DNA from: Planctomycetia bacterium
Lineage (GTDB): Bacteria > Planctomycetota > Planctomycetia > Gemmatales > Gemmataceae
NCBI GenBank assembly: GCA_005772955.1
Contig: SXID01000169.1
Location: 1 to 39,452 of the forward strand
DNA length: 39,452 bases
Direction of reading: 5' to 3'
The position numbers and the translations under genes are program-made. Of the stretch, positions 16,472 through 24,663 are shown piece after piece. The notes beneath the pieces are model-generated. The model searched no databases, was not told the DNA's origin, and saw nothing but the letters and a program-made list of their open reading frames with translations. Every line of letters starts with the position of its first letter. The stretch's first letter is position 1.

Positions 16472-18037
16472 TCACCACCCGTTTGCATCAAACCACGTCG
16501 CCATGTCCTTTGTCATCGTGCCGCTATTGTCCATGCGCGGCACCTTGTTCTGCCCGCCGTACTTGCCGCGAGCCTTCATCCACTCGTCGAATCCGCCGCG
16601 CTTTACGACGCGCACTTCCGGCATCAGCATCGCGAGATCGCCGAGGCGGTGCGGTGCGTAGTCCTCGTTGATGCAGCTCAGTTCCTCGTCGATTGCTTTC
16701 GCGAAGCGTGCGGTGTCCGGCGATCCGTCCGCGAACTCGATGAGGTACAGGTGGTGCCCCGGTTTGCCCGGTTGCGACGGGAACACCGGCCCGACGTGGA
16801 AGTCGAGTTGGTGAACGCCGCACACCTCGCACGCGTGCGCGACGGCCTTCTCGACTTCCTCGCTGATCAAGTGTTCGCCGAACGCGGAGAGGAAGTACTT
16901 CGTGCGGCCCGTGAACCGAATCAGCGGCGGGTCGCGGCGCTCGAACGCCACCGTGTCACCCACCAGATACGACCACACACCGGCGCATGACGTGAGGACC
17001 ACCGCGTACTGCACCCCGACTTCCACGTTCGCGAGCGTGTGTCGCGTCGGCTTTTCTTTACCCAAGTCTTCGACCGGGACGAACTCGAAGAAGATGTTGT
17101 GATCGGGCACGATGCGGAGCAGGTTGTATCGCGGGTCTTCAGTCGCGATGAAACCCTCCGAACACGGGTACACCTCGCAAAACTTCACGAGGTCGCAGCC
17201 TATCTCCTTCTTGAACAGGTCGCGGTACGGGTCGAACTTCGTGCCGCCATGAACGATCAGCCGCAGGTCCGGCCACGCCTCCGCGACCGTCTTCTTCCCG
17301 GTTGCTTCTTTCAGTCGCGCAAACAGCACGTACATCCACGCCGGTATGCCGCTCAGCGCGGTGATCGGTTCGCGCGCGCTCAACTCCGCGAACTTCCTTA
17401 CTTTCTCTTCCCAGTTGGTGATGAGCGTCATCTCACCGGGCGGGAACGTGTACGGGCGCAAGAACTCGAACAGCTCCTTCGCCGCGATGCCGCTCAGGTC
17501 ACCCGCGAGGCTGCCGTCGTCTTGCTTGCGAAGGTCGGTGCTGCCGCCGAGGAAGAAGAACTTGCCGGTGAACAACTTTGCGCTTGGGTTTGCGTGCCGG
17601 AACAGCGCGGTTGTTGTGAACCCCGCCTTCTTGTTGGACGCAACCATCTCCCACGAAACGGGAATATACTTCGTCGCGCCGCTCGTCGTGCCGGACGACA
17701 GCGCGTAGTACGGGATCTTCCCCGGCCAAGTGATGTTGTCGAGTCGCGGGTACGCGTCCTTCCAGTACGTATCCCAGAACCACCCGTACTCGCGAACGCG
17801 TGTGCGCGCCTGGTAATCCGCCACCGACGCGATACGCGAGAAGTCGTGATCGCGCCCGAACCGCGTACGCCTGGCCTTCCGCACCAGACGCATGAGCGTC
17901 CGACTCTGCACGGCGGCCACGTCCATCTGATCGAGTTGAACGGTGCGGTGGTGAGCGTATCGCAACAAAACTGCGTCGGCCACACGACGGACAAGGCGAC
18001 TGTTTGCGAGCGGCGCGAGGAACTTGGTGCTGGCCAT
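16472..18037 (-). CDS. GH3 family acyl-amido synthetase-like protein
   Basis: This 521-residue member of the GH3 family belongs to the acyl-adenylate/thioester superfamily that in plants joins hormones such as auxin or jasmonate to amino acids. The ATP-binding motif SSGTTSGATKYIP is at 114-126. EVYPCSEGFIATED, a second nucleotide motif YLVGDTVAF and the hinge region FSAFGEHLISEEVEKAV follow in family order. Bacterial GH3 homologues are widespread in planctomycetes, but their substrates are unknown. The ATG at 18037 has AGGAG 7 nt upstream; the longer ORF would include the palindrome at 18047-18138. It lies downstream of the methyltransferase gene, separated by a hairpin terminator. Confidence 0.9.
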   Translation of the reverse strand: MASTKFLAPLANSRLVRRVADAVLLRYAHHRTVQLDQMDVAAVQSRTLMRLVRKARRTRFGRDHDFSRIASVADYQARTRVREYGWFWDTYWKDAYPRLDNITWPGKIPYYALSSGTTSGATKYIPVSWEMVASNKKAGFTTTALFRHANPSAKLFTGKFFFLGGSTDLRKQDDGSLAGDLSGIAAKELFEFLRPYTFPPGEMTLITNWEEKVRKFAELSAREPITALSGIPAWMYVLFARLKEATGKKTVAEAWPDLRLIVHGGTKFDPYRDLFKKEIGCDLVKFCEVYPCSEGFIATEDPRYNLLRIVPDHNIFFEFVPVEDLGKEKPTRHTLANVEVGVQYAVVLTSCAGVWSYLVGDTVAFERRDPPLIRFTGRTKYFLSAFGEHLISEEVEKAVAHACEVCGVHQLDFHVGPVFPSQPGKPGHHLYLIEFADGSPDTARFAKAIDEELSCINEDYAPHRLGDLAMLMPEVRVVKRGGFDEWMKARGKYGGQNKVPRMDNSGTMTKDMATWFDANGW

Positions 18038-18046
18038 GGTGTCTCC

Positions 18047-18138
18047 TGGCGAGCGGCCGGTGTCAGCCGGCCGGTAAGCCCTGAGAACCCGCCGATGCCC
18101 CTGCGTCTCACCGGCCGGCTGACACCGGCCGTTCGCCA
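18047..18138. repeat. Palindromic repeat upstream of the GH3 ribosome site
   Basis: The arms at 18047-18075 and 18110-18138 are 29 nt each with one mismatch and a 34-nt loop. The core (GGCCGGTGTCAGCCGGCCGG) is itself partly palindromic. One end touches the AGGAG ribosome site of the GH3 gene (complement of 18043-18047), so a transcript crossing it would fold directly 5' of the start region. Confidence 0.8.
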
Positions 18139-18143
18139 AAACC

Positions 18144-18171
18144 GAGAGCCTACCCAAGTGGGTAGGCTCTC
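18144..18171 (-). terminator. Hairpin terminator after the methyltransferase gene
   Basis: This is a 12-bp perfect stem (GAGAGCCTACCC with its complement) and a 4-nt loop, 22 bp past the methyltransferase stop. In the leftward direction it is followed by GGTTTTGG, a weak U-tract. The position and form fit an intrinsic terminator for the hydrolase-methyltransferase operon. Confidence 0.6.
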
Positions 18172-18193
18172 ATTCTACGCCACTGGACTGCCG

Positions 18194-18913
18194 TCACTTC
18201 GCGGGTGCGTCGCGGAACCCGCGGCACACGTACACGCCACCGGGCGGCAGGTTGAACGGCACGAACCGAAACCGCACATCCTCGAAATACCGGCGGTACA
18301 TCTTGTAGTAGATCAGCGGCATCACGGTCAGTTGGCGGAACGTGCCGCCGTCCGCGACCGTTCGTGCGGCCGTCGCCAGGATCGCGTCGCGGGTCTCCGC
18401 CGGGAATGACGGAAGCGGCAGACCGGACAGCACGTGGTCGACCTTCGGAATACCGCGTTCCACGAGCAATTCGCCGAACTTCGTCGCATCGCCCAAAATC
18501 ACTTCGACGTTGGGCGTGTCGCGGAACCGGTCGCGAAGCCGACCGCATAGCGTGGGGTCGAGTTCGATCACCACGAGTTTCGTCTTCGGGTTCGCCTTCT
18601 TGACCATCTCGGCTGTAATCGGCCCGGTGCCGGCGCCAAGTTCGACGATAGAACCGGCTTTCGCCCAGTCGATGCCGTCGAGAATCTTTCGGGCCATGAA
18701 CCGCGAACTCGGCGCGAACGACGCGATCCGCTTCCCCTGTGTGAGGAACGCTCGCATCATGAGCCACCAGTCCGGCCCCTTGGGGGTCTGTGCGCCCGCG
18801 GGCGAGTTCGGGTTGCTCTTCGAGTCGCTGGTCGGAGCGGGCGGAGCGTGCGGCGCCGCAAGGGACGCAGCGGGCGAGGTGGCTACCGGCTGCGACGTCA
18901 CGGTTGGTTGCAT
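18194..18913 (-). CDS. Phospholipid N-methyltransferase-like (PmtA type) SAM methyltransferase
   Basis: This 239-residue class I SAM-dependent methyltransferase has motif I VELGAGTGPI (90-99) and an acidic IELD after the second strand. Family-specific segments HVLSGLPLPSFP, GGTFRQLTVMP and a closing FVPFNLPPGGVY resemble bacterial PmtA, which methylates phosphatidylethanolamine toward phosphatidylcholine. The lipid substrate is inferred. The first 45 residues are Ala/Pro/Ser-rich and low in complexity. Two ATGs are possible (18958 and 18913). I chose 18913 because it forms a TAATG overlap with the stop of the upstream hydrolase, a normal coupled start. A hairpin terminator follows. Confidence 0.8.
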   Translation of the reverse strand: MQPTVTSQPVATSPAASLAAPHAPPAPTSDSKSNPNSPAGAQTPKGPDWWLMMRAFLTQGKRIASFAPSSRFMARKILDGIDWAKAGSIVELGAGTGPITAEMVKKANPKTKLVVIELDPTLCGRLRDRFRDTPNVEVILGDATKFGELLVERGIPKVDHVLSGLPLPSFPAETRDAILATAARTVADGGTFRQLTVMPLIYYKMYRRYFEDVRFRFVPFNLPPGGVYVCRGFRDAPAK

Positions 18914-19758
18914 TATTTGCTCGCTCGGGTTTGCTTCGTCAGGATGAGTTTGGTCCATGATGGGTGTGCGGTCGGCCGTGTTGAACTGAGGAAGTCTACG
19001 ACCAGTCGGTTGATCAGCCAGTGCTTCTCGATCTGCGGAGCGTGGCCGCACCGCTCGATCTTGCGGAAGTGACCGTTGGGAAGTTCCCGCGCCGCTTCCT
19101 CGGCGATCTTCGGGTCGCACACCTTGTCCCCGGAAGCGGTGACGAGCAGGGTCGGCGCCTTGATGTCCTTCATCTTGTCGCGCACGGTGTGTTCGAGCGT
19201 GCCCCGCACGGTGCGCAGGAACCCTTTCTGCCACTTCCGGTTCGCGAACCGCGCCCGGTAGTAGCGCAGCACCTCGCCGTCAGCGCGCTTTGGCTTGTGG
19301 AACACGCTCTCGACCATCGCCCTCGCGTTCCGACCGACTACGCCCTCCATGATTGGCAACTGCTCCTTGTCGCCCATGCCCGACGGGCACAGGAGCACGA
19401 CGCGGTTCACCATTTCCGGGTAGCGTGCGGCAAACTCGACGGCAACTTTCCCGCCCAGACTGCTCGCAACGATGTGGTACGGCGGGGTCTGCACGAACTG
19501 GTCGAGGTACGTGTGAAGCTGGTTCACGAGGTACTCGACCGTGATCGGCTCTTTGGCCGCGATCAGGCGGTGGATCGCCTCACCCTCGTACGCGAGGATG
19601 TTCGGCGTCAGAACCTCGAAGTACCGCGACCAGAATTTTCGGTTGCGGTACCACGACTCGGCTTGTTCGGCTAACCCGTTGAGGAGAACGAGCGGCTGGC
19701 GCCGGCCGTACGACCGGGGCCGCAGTCGTTCGATTAGCCCCTTGAGGGGGGAACGCAT
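18913..19758 (-). CDS. Alpha/beta hydrolase coupled to the methyltransferase
   Basis: This 281-residue alpha/beta hydrolase has a nucleophile elbow VASSLGG (Ser100; the first Gly of GxSxG is Ala), an acid Asp211 in TASGDKVCD and His239 in CGHAPQIEK. The oxyanion region is VLLNGLAE. It groups by eye with the haloperoxidase/esterase-like hydrolases; the substrate is unknown. The ATG at 19758 drops a low-complexity upstream extension that shows no domain. The stop overlaps the methyltransferase ATG (TAATG), so both proteins are probably made together. With a PmtA-like partner, a lipid-ester substrate is a reasonable guess. Confidence 0.83.
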   Translation of the reverse strand: MRSPLKGLIERLRPRSYGRRQPLVLLNGLAEQAESWYRNRKFWSRYFEVLTPNILAYEGEAIHRLIAAKEPITVEYLVNQLHTYLDQFVQTPPYHIVASSLGGKVAVEFAARYPEMVNRVVLLCPSGMGDKEQLPIMEGVVGRNARAMVESVFHKPKRADGEVLRYYRARFANRKWQKGFLRTVRGTLEHTVRDKMKDIKAPTLLVTASGDKVCDPKIAEEAARELPNGHFRKIERCGHAPQIEKHWLINRLVVDFLSSTRPTAHPSWTKLILTKQTRASK

Positions 19759-20060
19759 GGCGGGTAACTCCGCGACGCCGACGGTTGGGGACGTGCCGAC
19801 GAATGATGTTACAGGATATTGTGACCCGTCCCGGTGTGAAGGGAAAAAGTACAACGCGCGCGAGTTTCCGTGTCGCGCCCCGGCCGAGGCGCTACAATCG
19901 GAAGGGTCAAGTGCGGCTGAGGCTTCAGGGTCAGCCACATCGCTTGAGGGGTTGTCGGGTGTGGGCGTACTGATCGAACCGGAGCACAGGATTTCCGGCC
20001 GCGCCTGAAGAACCGGCACGACCGGGCAAGAAGCCGGAGGGCGACTACGGCTTGGCGCAG
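19759..20060. other. Intergenic region, no gene recognised
   Basis: About 300 bp lie between the hydrolase start and the decayed gene remnant. Short ORFs here have no recognisable features. A possible leftward promoter lies at 19813-19840: TTCACA and TATCCT 16 bp apart, about 55 nt before the hydrolase ATG. I see no RNA gene or repeat. Confidence 0.4.
19813..19840 (-). promoter_or_regulatory. Possible promoter of the hydrolase-methyltransferase pair
   Basis: Read leftward, TTCACA (19835-19840) and TATCCT (19813-19818) are 16 bp apart and 54 nt from the start codon at 19758. Both boxes are imperfect matches to the sigma70 consensus. Confidence 0.25.
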
Positions 20061-20274
20061 TTACTTTCGTTTAATGTCGAGCAGGATGTACTGTTCCAGC
20101 TTCATTGGTGTCAGCCCGAACTCAGTTTCAAGAACCGATTTGGGATGAACTTCGTAGCATTAACAGAGTTCGTAACGACCCGGCTTGATTTTGGCGTAAG
20201 GAAGTCGGTAATTCAGCACAACGGATTCTCCCGGTTTTAGCGTCTTAATTTGCTTTTTGTTAAGCGGTGCGGGA
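20061..20274 (-). pseudogene. C-terminal remnant of an unknown gene, truncated by the IS
   Basis: Leftward from the IS end, one frame reads PAPLNKKQIKTLKPGESVV and continues to KIKPGRYELC. It then meets a TAA at 20160-20162 and goes on in the same frame with YEVHPKSVLETEFGLTPM to a natural-looking end ILLDIKRK before the stop at 20061-20063. Both halves look like genuine protein (a beta-rich end with LKPGES and KPGRYEL, as in secreted beta-sandwich domains). The gene has therefore lost its 5' part at the insertion sequence and also gained an in-frame stop. The missing N-terminal part is not found on the far side of the IS, where only about 70 bp precede the next gene. Confidence 0.6.
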
Positions 20275-20296
20275 GGGTGTAGGACCGGCTTTGTAA

Positions 20297-21454
20297 TCAA
20301 GCAGCGGTTCGGCGCTGGAACGGAGAACCGGGTCTTGCGGCGAGATACGTGTCGAGTCGTTCGTCGTCGCCGAGTACGGCGGCGCGCACCGCCAACACGC
20401 TTTCGGCACCGTCTTGGTTCCAGAACTTCTCGGTGCCCTTGACCCGGTAGTTGACCTCCTTGATCAACGACTCGACCCACGAACTGGTCACCGGCAGACC
20501 CGCCTTCCGAAACTCCGGGTACTTCATCCGCTCAACGTTGTTCCGCAAGTACCCACGCGCACGACCCAGCACCACGCGCACGTCCGTTTCCTCCGCGCCC
20601 TCCGGCGCCTCACCGATCCGTTCCTGCTCGCGGTCCATCTCCGCGAGTGCCTCCGACACACGACCCTGCCAGCAACTCCGCATCCACCTCGCGTACCGAT
20701 CCCACTGTTCCGGGTCGGTGCCCCCGCTCGCACGCGCCGCTTGCCACACGTAACCCAGCACGTGGATGAAGTCCACCACCGCCACGTAACCCGCGAACCA
20801 GCGCTTCTGGATCGACCAGTTGTACGCCTGACCGTCACCCACGAACGCGCGACGGCTCGCGGTCTCGAAGTTCCGCGCCTTCGCCTCCGCGCCGACCAAC
20901 CGACCGAACTCCTCGCTGTCACGAGTCGTCACCACACACGTTCGTACCCGTCGCTCCGGTTGCCAGTCGATCTGTTTCGGGGACGGCACGAGCGACGGAT
21001 CTGCGCCGACGCCTGCGATTTCAGGCTCTTTCGCAACGGAGCATTGGGTCATGTTCCCGACGTGCTTGCGGTCCAAGAAGCACGCCGGCGGTTCGGGTTG
21101 CGGGTCGGTGGCGTGCGTCCTGCTGACCAGCGTGACCAGGCACGCGACCTTGTCCTCACGCCACTGCGGGGACCACGCCCCGCACCCCGGTGCCTCGGCG
21201 CGACACTGGTACCGTCCGCCATCGACTTCGACGACCACCACGTCCGGCGCGTTGAGAACTTGTGCCTCCAACTTGCGGAGTCGGTGGGCTTCCGCATGCT
21301 CGTCGCGTCGGCTCACCAACTCGGCGGCGATCCTTTCGGTTAGTCGCCCGACGTGGCGACCGCTGATCGAGATGTCGGCCAGGAGCCGGAGCGTTCGAGC
21401 GGCCAAGTCGAACGACGGGAGTACGGCGCCGGCGTGGACGATCTTGGCAAGCAC
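20297..21454 (-). CDS. ISKra4-like transposase, catalytic part (ORF2)
   Basis: This 385-residue protein carries the conserved core of ISKra4-family DDE transposases. The visible pieces are VVEVDGGRYQCR (Asp78), FVGDGQAYNW (Asp207), VVDFIHVLGYVWQAA (Asp228) and SSWVESLIKEVNYRVKGTEK (Glu328). Which Asp residues are catalytic is inference. A GTG at 21454 could start it, but the open frame extends upstream into the end of ORF1. The product is therefore probably made as a fusion by a +1-type frame change at the T6C6 run (complement of 21499-21510). Confidence 0.88.
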   Translation of the reverse strand: MLAKIVHAGAVLPSFDLAARTLRLLADISISGRHVGRLTERIAAELVSRRDEHAEAHRLRKLEAQVLNAPDVVVVEVDGGRYQCRAEAPGCGAWSPQWREDKVACLVTLVSRTHATDPQPEPPACFLDRKHVGNMTQCSVAKEPEIAGVGADPSLVPSPKQIDWQPERRVRTCVVTTRDSEEFGRLVGAEAKARNFETASRRAFVGDGQAYNWSIQKRWFAGYVAVVDFIHVLGYVWQAARASGGTDPEQWDRYARWMRSCWQGRVSEALAEMDREQERIGEAPEGAEETDVRVVLGRARGYLRNNVERMKYPEFRKAGLPVTSSWVESLIKEVNYRVKGTEKFWNQDGAESVLAVRAAVLGDDERLDTYLAARPGSPFQRRTAA

Positions 21455-21476
21455 CGAAGGGCTGTACCCGTGGGCA

Positions 21477-21854
21477 TCAAGTTTGAGGTTGGTTCGTTGG
21501 GGGGAAAAAATCCCGGCGACAGACGGGACAGTGAGCGACCGGTTCTTGGAGCGTGAGCGTAGCCCCGCGTGCGACCAGTTCGCGTGGTCGCGTCTGGACT
21601 GAACAGACCCGCTGGCAGGTTGGACAGGGCAACTCGTCGGGGAGTTTTTGAGCTTGTGTGTGTGTGAGTTGTTCGAGGGTGCCTTCGACGAGCCCGGCGC
21701 TTGCGGCAGCCGCGATCTGCTCCATCTGGTCGAAGTCTACGTCGAGTTCGGGGCCACCTTCGCCGTAGGCTCGTCGGGCAACGATTTTGCCCCACTGTTT
21801 GGCGAGTTCCTTCACGCTCGTCAGTTGTTCAGGCGTTAGTTTGCGTTTCGCCAT
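21477..21854 (-). CDS. ISKra4-like transposase, N-terminal zinc-finger part (ORF1)
   Basis: This 125-residue ORF opens with MAKRKLTPEQ and carries a likely zinc-binding pair CPTC...CPVC (LPCPTCQRVC and HCPVCRRDFF). That pair precedes the catalytic part in related transposases. Its frame stops at ACT TGA just after the run TTTTTTCCCCCC, and ORF2 continues in the frame one nucleotide on. Ribosomal or transcriptional slippage at that run would join the two. Start ATG with a purine-rich GGCAGGA upstream. Confidence 0.8.
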   Translation of the reverse strand: MAKRKLTPEQLTSVKELAKQWGKIVARRAYGEGGPELDVDFDQMEQIAAAASAGLVEGTLEQLTHTQAQKLPDELPCPTCQRVCSVQTRPRELVARGATLTLQEPVAHCPVCRRDFFPPTNQPQT

Positions 21855-21979
21855 CGGCCGTCCTGCCTTGCACTTGGGGCGAACGTCGAGAGTGATTTGC
21901 TACCAAACATTGTAGACCGACTCAATACGCTCGCAAAGCCGGTCCTACACCCGCTTGCGGCTCTCTTCGCAAAAAGCCT

Positions 21980-22009
21980 TTGCACCCCGCGCGCCCGCCC
22001 CGCTACTAT
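21980..22009 (+). promoter_or_regulatory. Possible promoter of the MJ0042-DUF1559 gene
   Basis: TTGCAC (21980-21985) and TACTAT (22004-22009) are 18 bp apart, about 50 nt before the ATG at 22058. The -35 box starts only 27 bp outside the insertion sequence, so the IS has replaced whatever lay further upstream. Confidence 0.4.
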
Positions 22010-22057
22010 GATACACACCACATCACGCCCCTCATGACGGCACCGCCGGAGCGTTTC

Positions 22058-24658
22058 ATGGCGAGTTTCAAGGTTCCCTGCCCCAGTTGCGAGGCGCCGG
22101 TTCTGATCAAGAACCCGGACCTCGTGGGCACCAAGGTGGAATGCCCCAAATGCAAGTACCGCTTCAAGGTGGAGGAACCGGCACCTGACGCTGGCGGCGC
22201 GACCAAGGACAAGAAGTCCGACAAGAAGGAAAAGAAAGCGAATGCGGTCAAGGCTCCGGGCGGGAAGAACAAGAAACTCGTGCCCATCGTCGTGGGCGTG
22301 CTCGCGATTCTGGTTCTCGGCGGTGTCGGCTACGCTGTCCTCGGTGGCAGCAAGGGCCCGAAGAAGAACCCGTTCGCTCAGACTCCGAATCCGAACCCCA
22401 ATCCGAACCCGAACCCCGACGACAAGAAACCCGACGACAAGAAACCCGACGACCCAGTGAAGCCGGTTCTTGGCGGGAGCGACAAGGTCACCACGAACCT
22501 GCTCCCTGGTCAGACGGTGGCCGTGTACCGCTTCAACGTGGAGTCGTTGCGCGCAAGCCCCGCTTACTCAGCACTTGTTGATCAGACGACCGGGCAGATG
22601 TTCAATGGTACGTTCGGGTTTGCGCCCGACGAGGTGGAAACCTACCTCCACTGCTTCGCGGGCGACGGTCGCGACCCGTTCGGCGTCATCAAACTGAAAG
22701 TGCCCGCGAAGGCGCCGGACCTGCTCGCGAAGATGCCGGTGCAACCCAAGCCCAAGGCGGTGAAGAGTCGCGATCTCTACTCCTTCCGCGCCGCGCCGTT
22801 CCTGAAGGCGGTTTCCAACGCGCTCGCGATGCGTGCCCTATTCGGCGACCTCTATGCGACTGTTCCGATGCCTCCCACCGCCGCGCAGAAGGAGCAACCG
22901 TTTGGCCTGTGCGTGTACGACACGCAGCACATCCTGATTGGTGACTACGCGCTCCTTGAGCGGTTCCTAGGCGAACTCGATGCCAATGGGTATCCGCCGT
23001 TCAAGAGCGAGATGAGCGACGCGAAGGCACCATCGCCCAACACGACGATCACCCCGGTTCCGCCCAAGGTCGATCCGAAGGCACCCCCGCCCGTCGTGCC
23101 GCCCCCCGCGGGCGACAAGACGTACACCTCAATCGATGCGTACCGCACGATCGAGTTCCCATTGAAGCGCGCGATGGACGACCTCGAAGCCGACCGGACC
23201 GCGACCCCGCTCCTCGTGTACGCCGAGAAGTTCGACCCGCGCCAGTATGACCCCAAGATGATGCGGAAGGACTACCAGATTCTCGCGAGTGCGATCGACC
23301 CGATCGCGAATCGCACGAAATACCTGAGTGGCAACGTGACGACCTTCAGCCCGAGGCAGTTGGTCGCGAACCTCCGGCTCACATTCGCTTCGCCCGACCA
23401 TTCGCGCGAGATCGCGAAGGAGCAACTGAGTCCCGGTCTGGCGCTCGTCGCCGAGGTTCTTAAACTCTACCTGACCACAGCGATCGATTTCCGCGACTAC
23501 ACCGTTCCGGGACTCATGCCCCCGGAAATGGGCATGCCGCCGACTATGCCACCGACGATGCCGCCGACGATGCCGCCGCGCGGATCTCCCGATGGCGGAC
23601 AGCCAATCGACCCCAAGAAGGGTCCAGAAATGGGCGATCCGAAGGAACCGGTCCCGACTGCGTCGCACATCGACCTCGCGATGGTCGATAACCATCTGCT
23701 CATCACCATCGACATCTCCTGGGCAGAGAGCGTGTTCCGCACCGCGATCGCGCCGCGTCTAATGGGCGTGGCGAACCAGATCAAGGGAAAGATGGCAGTG
23801 TTCTCAGCCGAGTCCAGTCAACACGTGATCGCGGCGACCGCCCCGAAGGTGCTGGCCACGAAGCAGCCGTTCCCACGCGGGACGTGGGACCGGGCGAAGG
23901 TCGACCCCAACCGGTTGGGCCTCGAGTACCCGCCTGTCCAACGCGTCAGTTTCTTCGTCGAACTCCTGCCGTACCTTGGTCGCGGTCAGTTGCACGACTC
24001 GGTGAGCAAGAATCTGGCGTGGTACGACGAGAAGAACTTGTCTGCCGGCGGTGCGTGGGTGCCCGAACTGCTCGTGCCGACCTACCCGCAGTCGGCGTGG
24101 CGGGCGAACTCGCCCTACGCTCCCGACACCGTATTCGGCGCGACCAACTACGTCGCGCTCTCCGGCACCGGTCTCGATTCCGCTCGTTACAACCCGAAAA
24201 CGACCGACCCGGAAACGAAGAAGAAGATGGGCATGACCGGGTACAACTGGGGATCGAAGGCCGAGGACGTGCCTGACGGGCTGGCGAACACGATCTACCT
24301 CTTGCAGACCCCGCCTGGGCTTCAGCAACCGTGGATCGCGGGCGGCGGGGCAACGGTTCGCGGGTTCGACGAGAACGACCCGATGAATGGGTTCAAGCAC
24401 AACCACGGCGGCAAGCAGGGCACCTACGCACTCATGGGCGACGGCTCTGTACGCTTCATCCCCGCGAACATCGACAAGAAGGTGTTGCTCGCGATGGGCA
24501 CCCGCGCCGGCGGTGAGTCGCTAGCCGACGTGGACACACATGCACCGAAGGTGGAACTGCCCAAGCCCGTGAAGCCCGAACCTGTGCCACCGAAGCCAGA
24601 TCCGAAGGCGGAGCCCGACCCGAAACTCGCTCCGCCGCCGCGCGAGAAGAAGTCCTGA
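22058..24658 (+). CDS. MJ0042 zinc finger - transmembrane - DUF1559 protein
   Basis: This 866-residue multidomain protein begins with an MJ0042-type zinc finger (Cys8, Cys11, Cys29, Cys32). A Lys-rich stretch and one membrane span (about 73-96) follow, then an Asn-Pro and DDKKP repeat linker (109-135). The long extracytoplasmic part has a DUF1559-like end, with FVELLPYLGRGQLHD, YVALSGTG, DGLANTIYL and GDGSVRFIP near the C-terminus. The expected H-X9-DG is H-X11-DG here. It has no prepilin leader, so it is tethered by a single span rather than processed as a pseudopilin. The ATG at 22058 has GGAG before it and starts right at the finger. It ends in Pro/Lys-rich repeats. Role unknown; the layout suggests an inside sensor joined to an outside domain. 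Confidence 0.85.
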   Translation: MASFKVPCPSCEAPVLIKNPDLVGTKVECPKCKYRFKVEEPAPDAGGATKDKKSDKKEKKANAVKAPGGKNKKLVPIVVGVLAILVLGGVGYAVLGGSKGPKKNPFAQTPNPNPNPNPNPDDKKPDDKKPDDPVKPVLGGSDKVTTNLLPGQTVAVYRFNVESLRASPAYSALVDQTTGQMFNGTFGFAPDEVETYLHCFAGDGRDPFGVIKLKVPAKAPDLLAKMPVQPKPKAVKSRDLYSFRAAPFLKAVSNALAMRALFGDLYATVPMPPTAAQKEQPFGLCVYDTQHILIGDYALLERFLGELDANGYPPFKSEMSDAKAPSPNTTITPVPPKVDPKAPPPVVPPPAGDKTYTSIDAYRTIEFPLKRAMDDLEADRTATPLLVYAEKFDPRQYDPKMMRKDYQILASAIDPIANRTKYLSGNVTTFSPRQLVANLRLTFASPDHSREIAKEQLSPGLALVAEVLKLYLTTAIDFRDYTVPGLMPPEMGMPPTMPPTMPPTMPPRGSPDGGQPIDPKKGPEMGDPKEPVPTASHIDLAMVDNHLLITIDISWAESVFRTAIAPRLMGVANQIKGKMAVFSAESSQHVIAATAPKVLATKQPFPRGTWDRAKVDPNRLGLEYPPVQRVSFFVELLPYLGRGQLHDSVSKNLAWYDEKNLSAGGAWVPELLVPTYPQSAWRANSPYAPDTVFGATNYVALSGTGLDSARYNPKTTDPETKKKMGMTGYNWGSKAEDVPDGLANTIYLLQTPPGLQQPWIAGGGATVRGFDENDPMNGFKHNHGGKQGTYALMGDGSVRFIPANIDKKVLLAMGTRAGGESLADVDTHAPKVELPKPVKPEPVPPKPDPKAEPDPKLAPPPREKKS

Positions 24659-24663
24659 ACCAG

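Larger units (their letters stand above)
20275..21952 (-). mobile_element. Complete ISKra4-like insertion sequence
   Basis: The element is 1678 bp, bounded by 19-bp perfect terminal inverted repeats GGGTGTAGGACCGGCTTTG (20275-20293, and inverted at 21934-21952). It holds two leftward transposase ORFs in different frames. The larger ORF's stop lies 4 bp inside one repeat. I see no clear target-site duplication at the flanks (GCGGGA on one side, GCTTGC on the other). This is consistent with an insertion followed by deletion, as the truncated gene beside it also suggests. Both ends and both ORFs are intact, so it may still be active. Confidence 0.88.

Noticed and set aside
20160-20162. Recoding of the stop codon in the gene remnant
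   Set aside because: The codon is TAA, not the TGA used for selenocysteine, and the gene's 5' part is missing, so a dead gene is simpler.
20052-20240. 62-codon + strand frame at the gene remnant
   Set aside because: The opposite strand gives more protein-like sequence with two-part continuity; the + frame lacks a ribosome site.
20414-21343. 309-codon open frame on the + strand inside the IS
   Set aside because: It is a shadow of the transposase; no family features.
20265-21962. Target-site duplication for the IS
   Set aside because: The flanks GCGGTGCGGGA and GCTTGCGGCTC share only TGCGG at unequal distance from the ends; not convincing.
23535-23580. Short tandem repeat (ATGCCGCCGAC units) as a possible CRISPR or VNTR
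   Set aside because: It encodes a Met-Pro-Pro-Thr repeat within the DUF1559 protein; the units are codon-sized and there are no spacers.
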